Part shown: positions 21,703 to 33,802 of the stretch, in pieces
Layout of the letters: the number at the start of each line of letters is the position of its first letter
Numbering within the stretch: position 1 is the first letter of the stretch
NCBI GenBank assembly: GCA_029379385.1
Contig: CM055618.1
Location: 14,022,134 to 14,086,133 of the forward strand
Reading direction: 5' to 3'
Source: Quillaja saponaria
Lineage: Eukaryota; Streptophyta; Magnoliopsida; Fabales; Quillajaceae
Length of the DNA stretch: 64,000 nt
The notes under the pieces: model-generated
Seen by the model: only the letters and a program-made list of their open reading frames with translations
The model's database searches: none
Told to the model about the DNA's origin: nothing
Program-made: the position numbers and the translations under genes

Positions 21703-24700
21703 TCAAAGTTCAGTGTGAAGAATATCCTGTACACTGGATTCTGCTACTTCAACTCTTTTGTCATTGGAACTTAAGCAATCGGCTGAAGGATGCACAGTCC
21801 CGTAGCCAAAGCCTTGGGCAGAGTGGCAGTATGCCTCCACTGTACCATCCTTTTTGACTAAGTTGATATTGCTAAGGACTAAGTTGCTGCAGGGAACTGT
21901 GTCACTGCAGTCAAAGTTGATGGCCTTAGCACTCTTTGTAGTCCCACTTATGTTCTGGTACATGATTTCGCTTATCTTGACAGCTGATGTCTAACACAAA
22001 TATAATGCAAAAGGGTTAAGAACACATAATCACTATTTGTTTGTAGAACAACCATTGACCAAGAGAGTGCATCCAACACAACTTAAAGAGTACTTGTTAT
22101 CATTTAGTTCAACTCTATCATAGTAACTTATTAGCAACTAACAAAAAATTTAAGCAATGATGGCAACAAAATTAGGAAACTGTTACCCGGGGTTGACAGG
22201 CAGTTGGTGAATCACAGTAAAATTGATCTATGATGATGGGGTTTGATACATCTTCCACCATCACGTTTTGAAAGCGTACTCCACGAACAAAACCAGAACC
22301 TCCCTTTATACCAGAATAAAGGACATAAACAAACTGAGGTTCTCGAGGGAAGCAATTGATGGGTAATTAGATGCAAATAAGATTGATTTACATTAGTATA
22401 AGGTAGAAGTAATAGTCAAAATTGCTTCAATGCATTCTTGGCAGAAAATGGTTTCATATAAATTATAATGGCCTCTATTGTACTGAAACTACTTTTAGGG
22501 CAGAAAATTACTTTTCATTCCATTCATGTACACCATTTGATAATTGTTATTGTATTCTGAAAAATTACTACAGCATTGAATTTAGTCATCTCACTCTGGA
22601 GACAATATCTATATCTTTTTCCGCCCAACATTTGTGTCTCCATAAAGCAGTTATATTAGCAAAAGTTGTTATGAGTTTATCACAGGTCAATATTACCAAA
22701 ATAGAGAATACCTGCCAAGTCTTGATCCTGACTCCATTGGTCGTATTCTTAAGAACTGCTGTATCCAAGATCACCTCTGTGACTATGCCAGTGGAGTTGC
22801 CCTTCCCAAGGCTTCCAATACTGAGAGGAATATGTTAAAAATTAAAATGACATGGACAGATTTCAGGTTCACTTCTTTTATAATATAAACACAAATAGTG
22901 TTCATGCTTTCAAGATGACTCATAAAGTTGTTTCAAAAAGTATTTCTATGGGAGGGAAAGAACGGCTCAGAGGCTACCTGATCCCGTGTCCCGGTCCGCA
23001 ATAAAGTCTTTTCATTTTGATATTAGAGCTAGCATTAACAATTGATATGCAATCATCTCCTGGATGTAACATGAACAACCATATAATACAATTGGTTAGT
23101 GAGCTTCTTGTTAAGATCAGTTTTCTTCTTGGGAATCATGATGCACCTCTCATTTATAGAAACCCACTCCTGCAAGCAGTAAACCTTAACCTTTGTAGAA
23201 AGAGATTTTTCAGTTCAATTCGAGTTTGTTTCATTTCATCTTTTGAGTCTATTATTCTTAGTTATTCAAAATTTTAGGTGCTACAGCACTGAAGAGTTTG
23301 TTCTCTTATTATGCCAATCAGGATTACATTTACTCTATAAGAACTGAAAATTGAAATGACAAATACGGGGGAAAATGTTGAAACCTGTTCCAATTTTGCA
23401 GTCTTGGAGTACAACATCCGTTGATTCAGTTATATGGATTCCATCAGTGTTTGGGCTGTCTCCTGGTGCTGACACTTTCACTCCATTAATGCGCACGGAA
23501 TTTGATTTGGAGATGACAAAATGCATCTGTTGGCTGTTCAGGATAGTTAGTCCTTTCACCTTTATAGCTGAGCTTGAATCAATAGTTAATGCCTGCAATA
23601 ACCCCTCAATTGAGATTACTTGCTCATCGTAGTTCGCATAGCCTTTTTTTGCTGTAAATGAGGCTGTAGTTTAAGAAAATAGAAAAAGAGTGATCCTTAC
23701 TGTTGGAGCGCCTCTGCAGGGCTGTAGATAAAAAAGGGAATTGGAAAAAAAAAAAAAGAAAAAAAAAAGAGGAAGAGTCAAATGCCTTTGGTTGAAATTT
23801 GTACAAAAGCCAAAAACAACCAGGAGTAAGTTCTTAAGAGTTACATTTGACTTGTTCTTTTTGCAAGATGATGCCCACCATTTGCTGCCTGAGCCATCAA
23901 TAACTCCATGGCCTTGGAAAAGGACTCCGTCCAATTTAGAAAAATTAAGCCAAATATGTGGTGAAGTCTTATCCCAATCCTTGGGTTCATCTGGCGCTAC
24001 TATTGTTCCATCAATCTAGAATAAAGAATCACCAGAGTACAATGGTGATAATTGCTTTAATGATGAGCATCTTGGTGATGATCATACTAAGACTAACAAT
24101 TAAAAGTTCATACTTTAGAGTAATTTCAAATATGAATCCTATATGTAATATTTGATAATATTGTTGATTACCTGGATAATTAAATTGTCTGCACAAGGCC
24201 CTTTAAATCTTGTTGCATTTACTAGATATTTTCGTTCTTCTGGAACCAAGAAGACAGATTCTGGAGCAGAGCAAGCAGTAATCCACGCGTTTTGGAAAGC
24301 CTGGTAATCATACAATCAGAATATAAAAAGGCAAACTATTTCAGCAGGAATTATTAGTCTTATCAATGGCTAATGCATGAAAAATTAGTATAGGATCTAT
24401 TATCATCATAGCAAGCATCACAGTAACAATAGAAGCTAAAAAACTAAATACAGGTTTAGCTGGGGATTTTTTTTTCCCAATGATTTGCAAATTTTTAATA
24501 ACCAACAAACTCACCCGAGTATCGTCAGTTACCCCATCTCCAGCAGCACCAAAGCTATCCACATTCACAAGAACCTTTCCACCACGTTCACTTTTCCATG
24601 TTGGAATCTCAGAAAGTTCTATTTCATTTTCTTCTTCTATGTCCATACTTTCAAGTTCCTCAAGCATGTCAATGTTGTAATGTCCCATATTTCCTGCAAT

Positions 24701-24754
24701 TCCCTGAGCTGCTATCAGAAAGCCAAGAAAGGAAACAAGGAAAAAATTGTCCAT
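21703..24754 (-). CDS. Polygalacturonase, At1g80170-like (GH28)
   Basis: Predicted secreted or wall-bound pectin hydrolase. Nine exons on the minus strand, all phase-consistent: 24515-24754, 24172-24300, 23845-24015, 23701-23721, 23385-23592, 22978-23059, 22712-22820, 22187-22303 and 21703-21990, giving 454 aa. N terminus MDNFFLVSFLGFLIAAQGIA is a signal peptide, followed by an acidic spacer (about residues 28-52) and VNVDSFGAAGDGVTDDT, the start of the beta-helix. Catalytic motifs [29 protein letters not shown] and RIKTW are intact, and paired cysteines are at the C terminus (FDCSDTVPC, PSADC). Exon 4 is only 21 nt. It differs in exon layout and sequence from the neighbouring polygalacturonase, so the two are not a recent tandem pair. 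No lesion is seen. Confidence 0.94.
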
Positions 24755-25395
24755 ATCTACTCTGTTCGGGTAGTTGTACAAGATGGGTTGATTTGGAGTA
24801 ATTGCAATGATATACAGGGTTATAATTTATATATGCAGATTAGCTATGAAAATAAAGGCATTTTATGGGGTTTATGGCTTGGCTTGAAAGTGTATGAAGG
24901 TGTTACACTTTCTACATGCTCACACTTAAAGTACAAGGGAAATATTTGTAGTTCTTTTTGCTTTACTCATCAACCAGTCATACCAGTAAAGGTATTCAAC
25001 TATTCATGGATACCTGCCTTCCCTCTTCCCTCTTCCCTCTTCCTCCACAAACAGAAATGGATAATTTCACATTCTTTTAGGCCATGTCCACTTTCAAAAT
25101 TATATTCTTTTATACAATGTGTACGTAAGCTTCAAAGATTTCTTACTTTATAAGGTCCAAGAGTTAGTTATACCAAACAGAGCAATCCATTACATGGACC
25201 AAATCCTCCTCAAAAGAAAAACCCTTTTTCCAGATAATCCATACTAGAAGATGCAGACTTGAAAAAAACTCATTCTTATTCATAGAAACAGCATAATTTA
25301 CCAGAGGACTTACCATGTCTTAACATCAGCGATCAAGTGTCAATTTGTCTGGCGATTCGGTCAACAAGGACAACACTCTTTATAGTTCATGTCTA
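24755..25395. other. Intergenic between polygalacturonase and PPR gene
   Basis: Holds the polygalacturonase promoter (24755-25000) and the 3' end region of the PPR gene. Nothing else is recognised. Confidence 0.6.
24823..24835 (-). promoter_or_regulatory. TATA-like box of the At1g80170-like polygalacturonase
   Basis: The minus strand reads CATATATAAATT about 70-80 bp before the ATG at 24754, a suitable place for a TATA box. Confidence 0.45.
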
Positions 25396-27522
25396 TCACT
25401 TTAGCTCAATTAGACTCCGCCCAATCTCCCTTGTCATCTTCCTTGCCACAGCAACCTCTCTGATTTGATTTGATGTATCAAATTCACCAATCTCAGAATA
25501 GAAGTTTGAAGCTTGCAACCAAACCCCAGGATCCTCCAGGTCAAACTCCATCAAAACCCGTGCTGCTCTTCTTCCTATCACTTCATTTTTGTGGACCCTA
25601 CAACTTCGAAGCAATGAGGTCCACATAACACAGTCTCCTTTTCCAGGTGATTGTTGCAGCAAATCTTCAGCTTCATATAGCAGTCCAGCACGGCATAAAA
25701 GATCTATCATACAGGAAAAATGCTGGCGATCTGGGTGAACCCCACTAAGAGATTTCACTGAGTCAAGAACTAATCTTCCTTCCTCAACCAGCCCTTCATG
25801 ATTGCATCCTGTTAATGCACATAAGAACGTAACGTTATCGGGTTTTAGACCTTTATTGATCATTGCTTGAAGCATTTCAAGACCTTCTCTGCCCATTCCA
25901 TTCCGGGCATACCCATTGATCATTGATGTGAAACAGATGGCATTTGGAGAATGAAGACCTTTGAAAACTTGCCAAGAAAGTACAACATGGCCACATTTTG
26001 AATATGCATCAATTAGAGAACAACCAACAGCACTATCCAATTCTAGTCCTGATTTTATTGCCAAGCAATGCAGCAATTGACAGCTCACTAAGCTTGCTGA
26101 AGCAGACATTAACAATGCTTTCATTGTTGTGGAAAAGGTAACTCCATCGAGTCCAACCCCTTCATCCACTATTAAACTGAATATCTCTACCACAGCTTCA
26201 ATGGCACAACAGTATAACAAAGAGGTCATTAATGAGTTGTAACACTCCAAAGTTCTCTTAGGAAGGGATTCAAATACATCAACTGAACTCTCAACTTCAC
26301 CACATTTTCCATACATATCAATTAAAGCAGATTGAATATGGACACTGTCGTTATCAAAACCCAATTTTAAAACACAACAGTGAATCTGCTTCCCCAAACT
26401 AATATTTTCATTCCTACTAGAAAAATTCAAAATTCCCACCAATGAACGAATTGATGGCCTCTTCCCCCACAGTTGCATACAAGTCAATAATTCTAGAGCA
26501 TCACTTACTAAATCACAATCCGTATAAACAGCAACCAATGAATTCCATGAAATAACATCCTCCACGGGTATAGCTTCAAATGATTTCCTTGCATCAACTA
26601 AGAACCCTAAAGCAGAGTAAAAATCCACCAAAGCATTAGCAACGTATATGTTTGCATCGACCAGTCCGAGCTTAACAACAAGGCATTGTAGCTTTTTCCC
26701 CGCATGTAATGATCTCTCAATACTGCATCCACGGAGGAAATAACAATATGTAAGTCCATTTGGCTCCACACCTTCCAATTCCATTCTGGCATGAAACCTA
26801 AGCAACTCATCCAATCTTCCCAACTTACAAAACCCACGTAATACCAGGTTCCATATCGCTAAGTTTCGTTCAGGCAACTCATCAAACAATTTGAGTGCCA
26901 CATCATGGTATCCCATTTGCATATAAAGATTAATGAGGGAACCTCTGACAAACAAATTCAAACTGAACCCAAGGCCAACCACCCTGCAATGTACTTGAAT
27001 TCCTTCTCTAAGAAACCCACCATCGCCACAAATACCCAAAACAGAAGAAAACGTAGATCCACTTTCCTTGATTCCATGGAAAACCATTTCAGCATAGAGA
27101 GGAAGAGCCTGTTCGGACAGCCCATAACGATGAAGCCCAGAAATTAGCAAGTTGTATGTAACAACGTCACACATTGTCATTTCATTGAAACTTCTAAAGG
27201 CAGAATTTAGATTCCCAGACTTAATAAAATTATCAATTTCCCTGTTTTTAAAGTATACAGCATCAATAATACTGCCTTCCAAATATGAGTCCAACACCAG
27301 GGGAGGACATGACTGATCTATGGGTGTAAAACATTTTGGAATGGAGGTTACTATGGTTCGTAAAATGGGTAGCCATTTGGCGCATGAGAATTTTGGAGAT
27401 AAATTGATCATTTGGACTTTAAAAAGTGAGAAACTTCTGCAAACCAGTAAATGAGACAAGTTCGATGTTAAACGATGTACGCCAAAAAAAAAAAAAAAAG
27501 ACAGAGACAGTAATTCTGGCAT
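25396..27522 (-). CDS. Pentatricopeptide repeat protein, PLS class with E-type end
   Basis: Intronless frame of up to 708 codons. It consists of tandem PPR motifs of about 31-36 residues, such as DVVTYNLLISGLHRYGLSEQ, NLAIWNLVLRGFCKLGRLDE, DVISWNSLVAVYTDCDLVSD and NAICFTSMINGYARNGMGRE, with interspersed L/S repeats (SALIDMYGKCGEVESSVDVF). The C terminus (CVMWTSLLRSCRVHKNEVIG..) resembles E motifs; no DYW domain follows. PLS-type PPR proteins bind organelle RNA, often for C-to-U editing, in mitochondria or plastids. The start is uncertain. The first ATG (27522) is followed by an FFFFF stretch encoded by a 15-base homopolymer, whereas the ATG at 27411 gives MINLSPKFSCAKWLPILRTI, a better organelle transit peptide and a 671-aa protein. 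The RNA target cannot be told. Confidence 0.92.
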   Translation of the reverse strand: MPELLSLSFFFFFGVHRLTSNLSHLLVCRSFSLFKVQMINLSPKFSCAKWLPILRTIVTSIPKCFTPIDQSCPPLVLDSYLEGSIIDAVYFKNREIDNFIKSGNLNSAFRSFNEMTMCDVVTYNLLISGLHRYGLSEQALPLYAEMVFHGIKESGSTFSSVLGICGDGGFLREGIQVHCRVVGLGFSLNLFVRGSLINLYMQMGYHDVALKLFDELPERNLAIWNLVLRGFCKLGRLDELLRFHARMELEGVEPNGLTYCYFLRGCSIERSLHAGKKLQCLVVKLGLVDANIYVANALVDFYSALGFLVDARKSFEAIPVEDVISWNSLVAVYTDCDLVSDALELLTCMQLWGKRPSIRSLVGILNFSSRNENISLGKQIHCCVLKLGFDNDSVHIQSALIDMYGKCGEVESSVDVFESLPKRTLECYNSLMTSLLYCCAIEAVVEIFSLIVDEGVGLDGVTFSTTMKALLMSASASLVSCQLLHCLAIKSGLELDSAVGCSLIDAYSKCGHVVLSWQVFKGLHSPNAICFTSMINGYARNGMGREGLEMLQAMINKGLKPDNVTFLCALTGCNHEGLVEEGRLVLDSVKSLSGVHPDRQHFSCMIDLLCRAGLLYEAEDLLQQSPGKGDCVMWTSLLRSCRVHKNEVIGRRAARVLMEFDLEDPGVWLQASNFYSEIGEFDTSNQIREVAVARKMTREIGRSLIELK

Positions 27523-28277
27523 CTGAATTAATGAAAATACATGAGTAAGTTAAAAGTTTATGTGTTCACTTCTTATCCAAAAATAAATAAAAGATGTGTT
27601 CACCTTTCTTTTCTTTTGTTTTTTTATTTTTTTTTATTTTACTTACTCAACAGTATCATATTACTGTAGCAGGGAAGAAGCCCCAACAAAAGGGACGAGG
27701 AGCCTGAAGATTCTTCTAAATAAATTATCAAGATGACTCAAACTCATCCAATATTTTTGTAATTTTTTAACCAATATTCTCTTAAAAATTTACCAAAAAA
27801 TGTATTTGTCTGCCTTATATGTTTCTTGTACAATAATAAGATATAAAAGAAATAGCCCACAAGACTGTAATAATCCATTACCATAGTAGCAGCATAAGCT
27901 CCCCACAAGAAAGGAAAAGAAAGAAAAGCTGCCATTTTCTATCCATCATATCCATAACCCAACAATTTTCAGGGATGAATTAGTTATATAACATGATATT
28001 AAAGTTAGCCTGAAACAGTAAAAAGGATAATGATGAAGGTTTACAATAAATTCCAGCAAATTCTTGCACATTACAAGATATCCAAATGTTGCACATAATT
28101 GAAACGTCCATGAATGGGAAGAACAATCATATTCCCCAAAAACAAATTTAAAATAGCAGTCCACACCTTTTTGTATAATTATTTTTACAGTTACATCGAT
28201 AATGAAACGCTTGCTTTACAGAGGCAAGCGACAGACAAACATGACAATCCTTATACACATTTATCCTGATGGTTTTT
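27523..28277. other. Intergenic between PPR gene and pyroglutamyl peptidase
   Basis: Contains the PPR promoter (27523-27700) and, from about 27940 to 28277, the likely 3' UTR of the pyroglutamyl peptidase gene. No further gene is seen. Confidence 0.6.
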
Positions 28278-30899
28278 TCAACATACAGAAGCAATGGCCT
28301 CCAAAAGAGAGGCTGCAAATCGCATCTGGGTTTCTTCATCAATTTTGGTAAAGAGAGGCACATGGACAAACAGAGATTTGTGGCCTTTCTGCTCTGCAAA
28401 CCGAAGGGAGTGGTAGTAAACATAATTGCATACAAAACGTCCTGCATCATCTGATATCATCACATCATAACCCTTATTTTTCAAGAATCTGAAGATTGCC
28501 TCGGCGGAACAAGAAGTCTACATGAAACAAATATGTAAGTTAACAAAAGACAGAAAAAAAAAAAAGGGTAGGCCTCTGACAGAAATTGAAATTTTAGAGC
28601 AACTCCAATTATAATGAGGTTAAACAGCCATCAAAATATTCAACTAGTCCTACCTGAGTTACTGACCTCAATATCTTAAAACGACAATCATCTAGTTTCT
28701 AGGATCAGCAAATAATACCTAAGTATGTTTCCCAATATACATGAAGTGCAATTATGGAAGTTTGCTCATTTTATGCCTTTTATCGGTACAATAAGTTAAA
28801 AGCTTAGCAGGCTGACATGAACCAAATTACAAGATAACATCCCATTCCTCTTCAAAAAAAGAATACTGTCCAGATCATTAGTCAAAATAGAAACAGATGG
28901 TGTGGCTATGCAGGCCTTCATTTTATTAGGACTTTCCACGTTTTTCTGTCTACCGAGCATGTTATGAGTTGGATTGATTTTTCCAAACATTAGTCTTATA
29001 AAGTGCTCCAGTATCTATATCAATACAACTGTAGCATGTCCAAGCGAGAGATAGGACTCAAAACAGTTAATAGTATGATATGAATTCATAACATTTCATC
29101 ATCCGATGTTATTGAGGATTAATTTCTTTTAGTTTTCTCTCTCCCCGTTTGCCAGGGTGGGAGGCAGAAAGTAAGAGGGGTTGGCAGAGATTGGAGGGTG
29201 AGGGAATGGTTGAATTATTTTCAAATAAAACAATGGCGCCTAATGGAGAAAGATCTGATAACAGCTCCAAAATAATTCTTCAAGTTTCATTGCACACACC
29301 AAAAAAATGAAGCAATCATGATAGGTACTAACAATAAACTGATATTATCTTAATATCATTAACACCTGTCCAATACAATGCTATCTAACAAGCTATATAC
29401 TTAAAGAGAACAAGTTGATCATGGACTAGAAAGTACCTCTCTTGTTCGGGAAATTCCTCCATCTTCAGGGACTATTGGGACTTGCTGAGGGTGGAAAATA
29501 AAAAGAAACTTAGTACAAAACATCCTGGAAGACAAACCTGACCAACTCCAAGTGAGTGGGGTATCATTCAAAAGCAGGTCCTGTTGTAGGTAAACTATCC
29601 TAGAAGGGACGGAGGTAAACCTAAATATCCCAGAAGGAAGATCATAGAAGAAGTACAATAATGACCCACCTGAGGTTGCCACCCTGATTCATCTGGACAA
29701 CGAAAAGTGGCTTCATTTGCCGCCTTCCGCTCAATGGCAAACTTATGTGCACCACTATTGACTCCCAAGTGAAGCTGAAGATCCAATGAAAGTTAATTTT
29801 TTAAAATCAAGAAATCCCAATCCAGAAATTACTGAGACTATTGTTAAGAGATATTTCTGACGTAAATATCTTCTGACGGTCATATATAACAGCATAAAAA
29901 TGGCCCTGGGTTCACATACTTCTAATGTCATAACAAGATGATATATCAACAAGAGCTTGGAAAGGGAAGCAAAATTCAAGAAAAGAGCACCAAGTGAGAT
30001 ATCAATATCATTAGTCAGCACTATACATAACTAGCAGCCAATAAGTGTTGACGTTTGGTGGATGCTTAATGCAACCATGACATGAATAAAAATGAACTGT
30101 AAAGGGGATAAGTAGAACCCAGGTTTAACAAACAATTAGTGCTTTGCCATTACTGACATGATTTCCTTCCACTTTTATTTCTGCATTTTAAAAGACTAGG
30201 ATTTAGCAATTGTGATAATGTCATTGAGAGTGCATTGAACTAACAAATGCTAGCATATATTACAGCATGAAGCTTCTATTCTTAAATACTAGCTCACAAA
30301 TAGGTAAACTGGAACAGAAAAAAATAAATCTGAGCTATATGAGTTGAAAAAAGGATAGAGCAAGCATAAAAAATCTGCTTCTGCTTAATTAATAATGAAT
30401 GTATATTTAAAAAGAAAAATAATTATAAGTGAATTTTGAGGACCATTTCTTTTCAAAATCAACAAGTCCCAGTAGTGCAATCTTAGTTTATTGAGGTCAA
30501 TTAACATTCCTATGATTCAAAAGAGATGTTTTTAAAAAATTATTCACTTACAAAATTACATTAAAATTTATCATGTCAAAATTGTCAGAAACTGGATTGA
30601 TTTCTATAATATTAAGTAGCTGAATGAGATAAACTGACCCACACAACTTGTTCATTGCTCACGCCATTTGTTTTTGAAATACCAGATTCCAATGTCTGGT
30701 AAAGCGAAGGCAATGCACTATCTCCAGCTGTCTCAAGAATGGTGAAACTCCCAAAAGTAATACGTGCACGCAATCCTTTCCTTTCAACAAAATCCTTCAG
30801 ATTATTAACAATAGTCTCAGTAGGGTTTTCAGTGACTCCTTGGAACTTCTTAAATCCAGTTACATGCACAGTAACAGCCTTTGGCCCTTCAGATCCCAT
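28278..30899 (-). CDS. Pyroglutamyl peptidase I (pyrrolidone-carboxylate peptidase, family C15)
   Basis: Cytosolic cysteine peptidase that removes N-terminal pyroglutamate. Four coding exons on the minus strand, 30639-30899, 29670-29774, 29437-29484 and 28278-28517, give 217 aa, the usual length for plant members. Start MGSEGPKAVTVHVTGFKKFQ matches the family (GFxxFxG, NPTE). Further matches are LHLGVNSGAHKFAIER, VPIVPEDGG, SDDAGRFVCNYVYYHSL with the catalytic Cys, and SLFVHVPL with the catalytic His. A noncoding first exon ending at 31745 (donor GTATCTGTC) and an acceptor CTGTTTGCAG before 30971 indicate a 5' UTR intron of about 0.8 kb. The gene is divergent from QCR8. No lesion is seen. Confidence 0.95.
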
Positions 30900-31745
30900 T
30901 TCCTCGTTTTGGATACGGATGCAGTTCCCAATTTTCGATCAAAAGTAGTAAGCCTATGCTTATGCCAACCCCTGCAAACAGGAAATGTAATCATTGTCTA
31001 CAAATTCAAATTAAATTCCATTGCAAGTTGGTGTAGCAGCAGGGTCCCGAAAGAGGTGCTTTACAGCATAAAATTTCAAAACTCAATGCAAAGACTTCAC
31101 TTTTATACTAACCACTTACACTTGACATCTTATGACTTCTGCTATTTCATCAAGCAGCACACAAACTGTATGGCTGCAAACCCAGAATCCTAAAATAGAA
31201 AAACATGTTGGTCTATTCAAAAGCATGAAGTTCAATCCAGCAAACCAACATGATCCACTATCTTTAAAACTTGTTAAAGAATCCACCACAGTAATCAGGT
31301 TTAATAACTTATAATTGTTAACTCCTCAATCCAAGAATCTCCACTAAATAATACCATATGATCATAATGATAACTTGAAAAAAATAAAATGCACAAATAG
31401 TAGCTCCTTGCAAGAACAACTGTCTCAGATTTTTTTCACCATAATTCATTAACACTTGAAAAACAAATCCACACAACAAGTTCTTAGAATCATGAAAGTA
31501 ATCGCATAATTGAAGCAAATTTCAATTAAAGTGCAATACCCAGGAGAACAAAAATATTATTTTTTATAAAAATAAAAATAAAATTAATAATAAAAAATAG
31601 AGCAAATTAAAAAATATGCGTGTGCTTGGTCGGAGATGAATTCAGCATCAGCTAGACCCAACTGTATACAGCAACACAGAATTACATTACAAACATAAAC
31701 AACGTGACAAAAAGCTCAGAAAAACCAGACCGAAAGACAGATACC

Positions 31746-32131
31746 TTGCAATTCACGCCGCCTCTATTCGGATGACTATATTTTAAGATATTGGCGGCTG
31801 CAGGTAGAAGACGAACAAAAACAATTTTCGATTCTCTGGCGTCTCTTGGGCTTATATTCGGGACGTTGTAAGAGACGGTTAAAGAAATGCCCTTTTTTCT
31901 GTACCTTATTACGAAAATGCCACCTCCTCAGAAAATGTCAGCTCAGTAGCTTCTAGCAAATGGAAAATTTTATTACCAGGGAAGAGAATTACAGTAGCTT
32001 CTAGAATGCCAACAGATGAGAATATAATATATATGGTCGGACCCGGAGTGAGCACGCCAGTATGGTGGTGAAGTTGGACGGTCTGATTGCATTGCGGTGG
32101 AAGAGAGTGAGGTAGAAACATAGACTGAGAA
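31746..32131. promoter_or_regulatory. Short divergent promoter shared by pyroglutamyl peptidase and QCR8
   Basis: The noncoding first exon of the minus-strand peptidase gene ends at 31745 and the QCR8 ATG is at 32132. After allowing for both 5' UTRs only about 200 bp separates the two transcription units, so their core promoters are adjacent. No classical TATA box is clear on either side. Confidence 0.5.
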
Positions 32132-33802
32132 ATGGGGAAGCAACCGGTGAAGATGAAGGCAGTTGTATATGCGCTTTCGCCGTTTCAGCAAAAGGTGATG
32201 ACTGGGTTGTGGAAGGACCTTCCCGGTAAGATAAACCAAAAGGTCTCAGAGAATTGGCTAAACGCTGTCCTTCTCATCGGTCCTCTCGTCGGCACCTACA
32301 CGTAATTATTCTTACTGTATCCCATTTGAGTTTCAATTTCTGTCATTTTTCTGCAACTTATGATTATGGGTATAACTTGATTATAATGGCTTTCATGGTT
32401 AATAAAAAAAAAAGGGTAAGCAAAATAATGCGACTTTGAGAAGAAAGACTGTAATTTAAGCAAATACTAAATATTCTGTATTGGCAGGCAAACATGCTTT
32501 ACTTCTGTACCCATTGTCATGTTCATCTCTGTTTTACCCTTTTCCTCTAACTACCCCATGAAAAAAGGTGAAGTTTTTAGCAGCCAAAATGAATAAATTT
32601 GAAGAAGCTATCATTGAATAGATACTTCTTTGACTGTTATATTGAAGGTGAGGTTCAGTAGCATAACTGTAGGTTTTATAAAAAATGGATGACACCTTAT
32701 GTGTGCAGCATACTTCTAATGTATGAGATCTTTAATTAAAGATTATACTTCCTTTTGAAGAAGTGTTACTGTTGTCATGGACCATGTATGTATATATGGA
32801 GCTATCTAAGGATAAGGCCGGTTTTCTTTGTCTTGTTTTCTTTTTTTTCTTTTCCCTTCTGAAGAGGAGCAGGTAGAATCGGGAAGTGACAGAGGTTTTT
32901 TTTTTCCTACCATTTGCGACTTTTATCTCTTTTATGCACAAAATTTTTGAGCAAACAACTAAACATCTATTTCCAGGCATCAGATTGAGTTTGAGCATAC
33001 ATCTGTCTGGTTGGTAGGGAATGTAAAACCAAGTTTAAGACTTGAGGTCTGAATATTGGTTGTTAAATCCAGTTTCGCTATATGGGCTCTCACATGGTGG
33101 GAGGCTGATCCTTCAGTAAGTATATAATTGGCATAGCTTGCCACCAAAAAATGGTCTGGCAAGATCTTTTTACTCTTTGCATAACTAGCAACAAATGATC
33201 CATGATTAGATTTTCTCCTTCGTATTCATCTATATAGGCTGAGTGAGGTCGGTTCCTGGACTTGGTAATTTGGTATGTCCAAGGGTGGTGACTTGTGATA
33301 TGGGAACATGCTGTCATGATCAGTCGTGAAGGAAACATCTAATCTTATAAAATGCTTTTGGCCATCAATGTAATTCTTGAATCTAGATCATGCAGAATTA
33401 AGTAATTTTGCATATGTAGCAACTATTCAGAAAATTATAAGGTTCAATTGGGTTTTCTTGTATGAGGTATATATCACTGGTGGAACCCGTAGTTGCATAA
33501 ACTGGTCTCAACAATTCTAAATGAAATCAATGAGTATAAAAATCATTTCCTGTTTAGATGCTTTAGTATTTCTCACTTGTTAGCTTTTCATTCCTTCTAA
33601 TTTTCCCCGAAGTATAAGTTGAATGATGATTATTCACTCTTTGGGAGTCTATGTATTCACTTTTTCATGAAATCTGTAGTATTTGGGTTTATTACATTAT
33701 TTTGCTAGTTGTACTTTACAGCCTCCATAAGTAATGTCTGCAACCGGATGCAGTTATGTTCAGCGTTACAAGGAGAAGGAGAAGTTGGAACACCGTTACT
33801 GA
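32132..33802 (+). CDS. QCR8: Cytochrome b-c1 complex subunit 8 (QCR8)
   Basis: Small subunit of mitochondrial respiratory complex III; it contacts cytochrome b and crosses the inner membrane once. Two coding exons, 32132-32301 and 33754-33802, join in phase to 73 codons, 72 aa, the length of the Arabidopsis protein. The sequence MGKQPVKMKAVVYALSPFQQ continues with a GLWKDLP motif, a hydrophobic stretch (NAVLLIGPLVGTYT) and the conserved charged tail YKEKEKLEHRY. The single intron is about 1.45 kb and holds nothing recognised. It is too short and split to show as a long reading frame. Confidence 0.95.

Noticed and set aside
24485..25153. 222-codon plus-strand frame
   Set aside because: It is antisense to exon 1 and promoter of the second polygalacturonase, with no family features.
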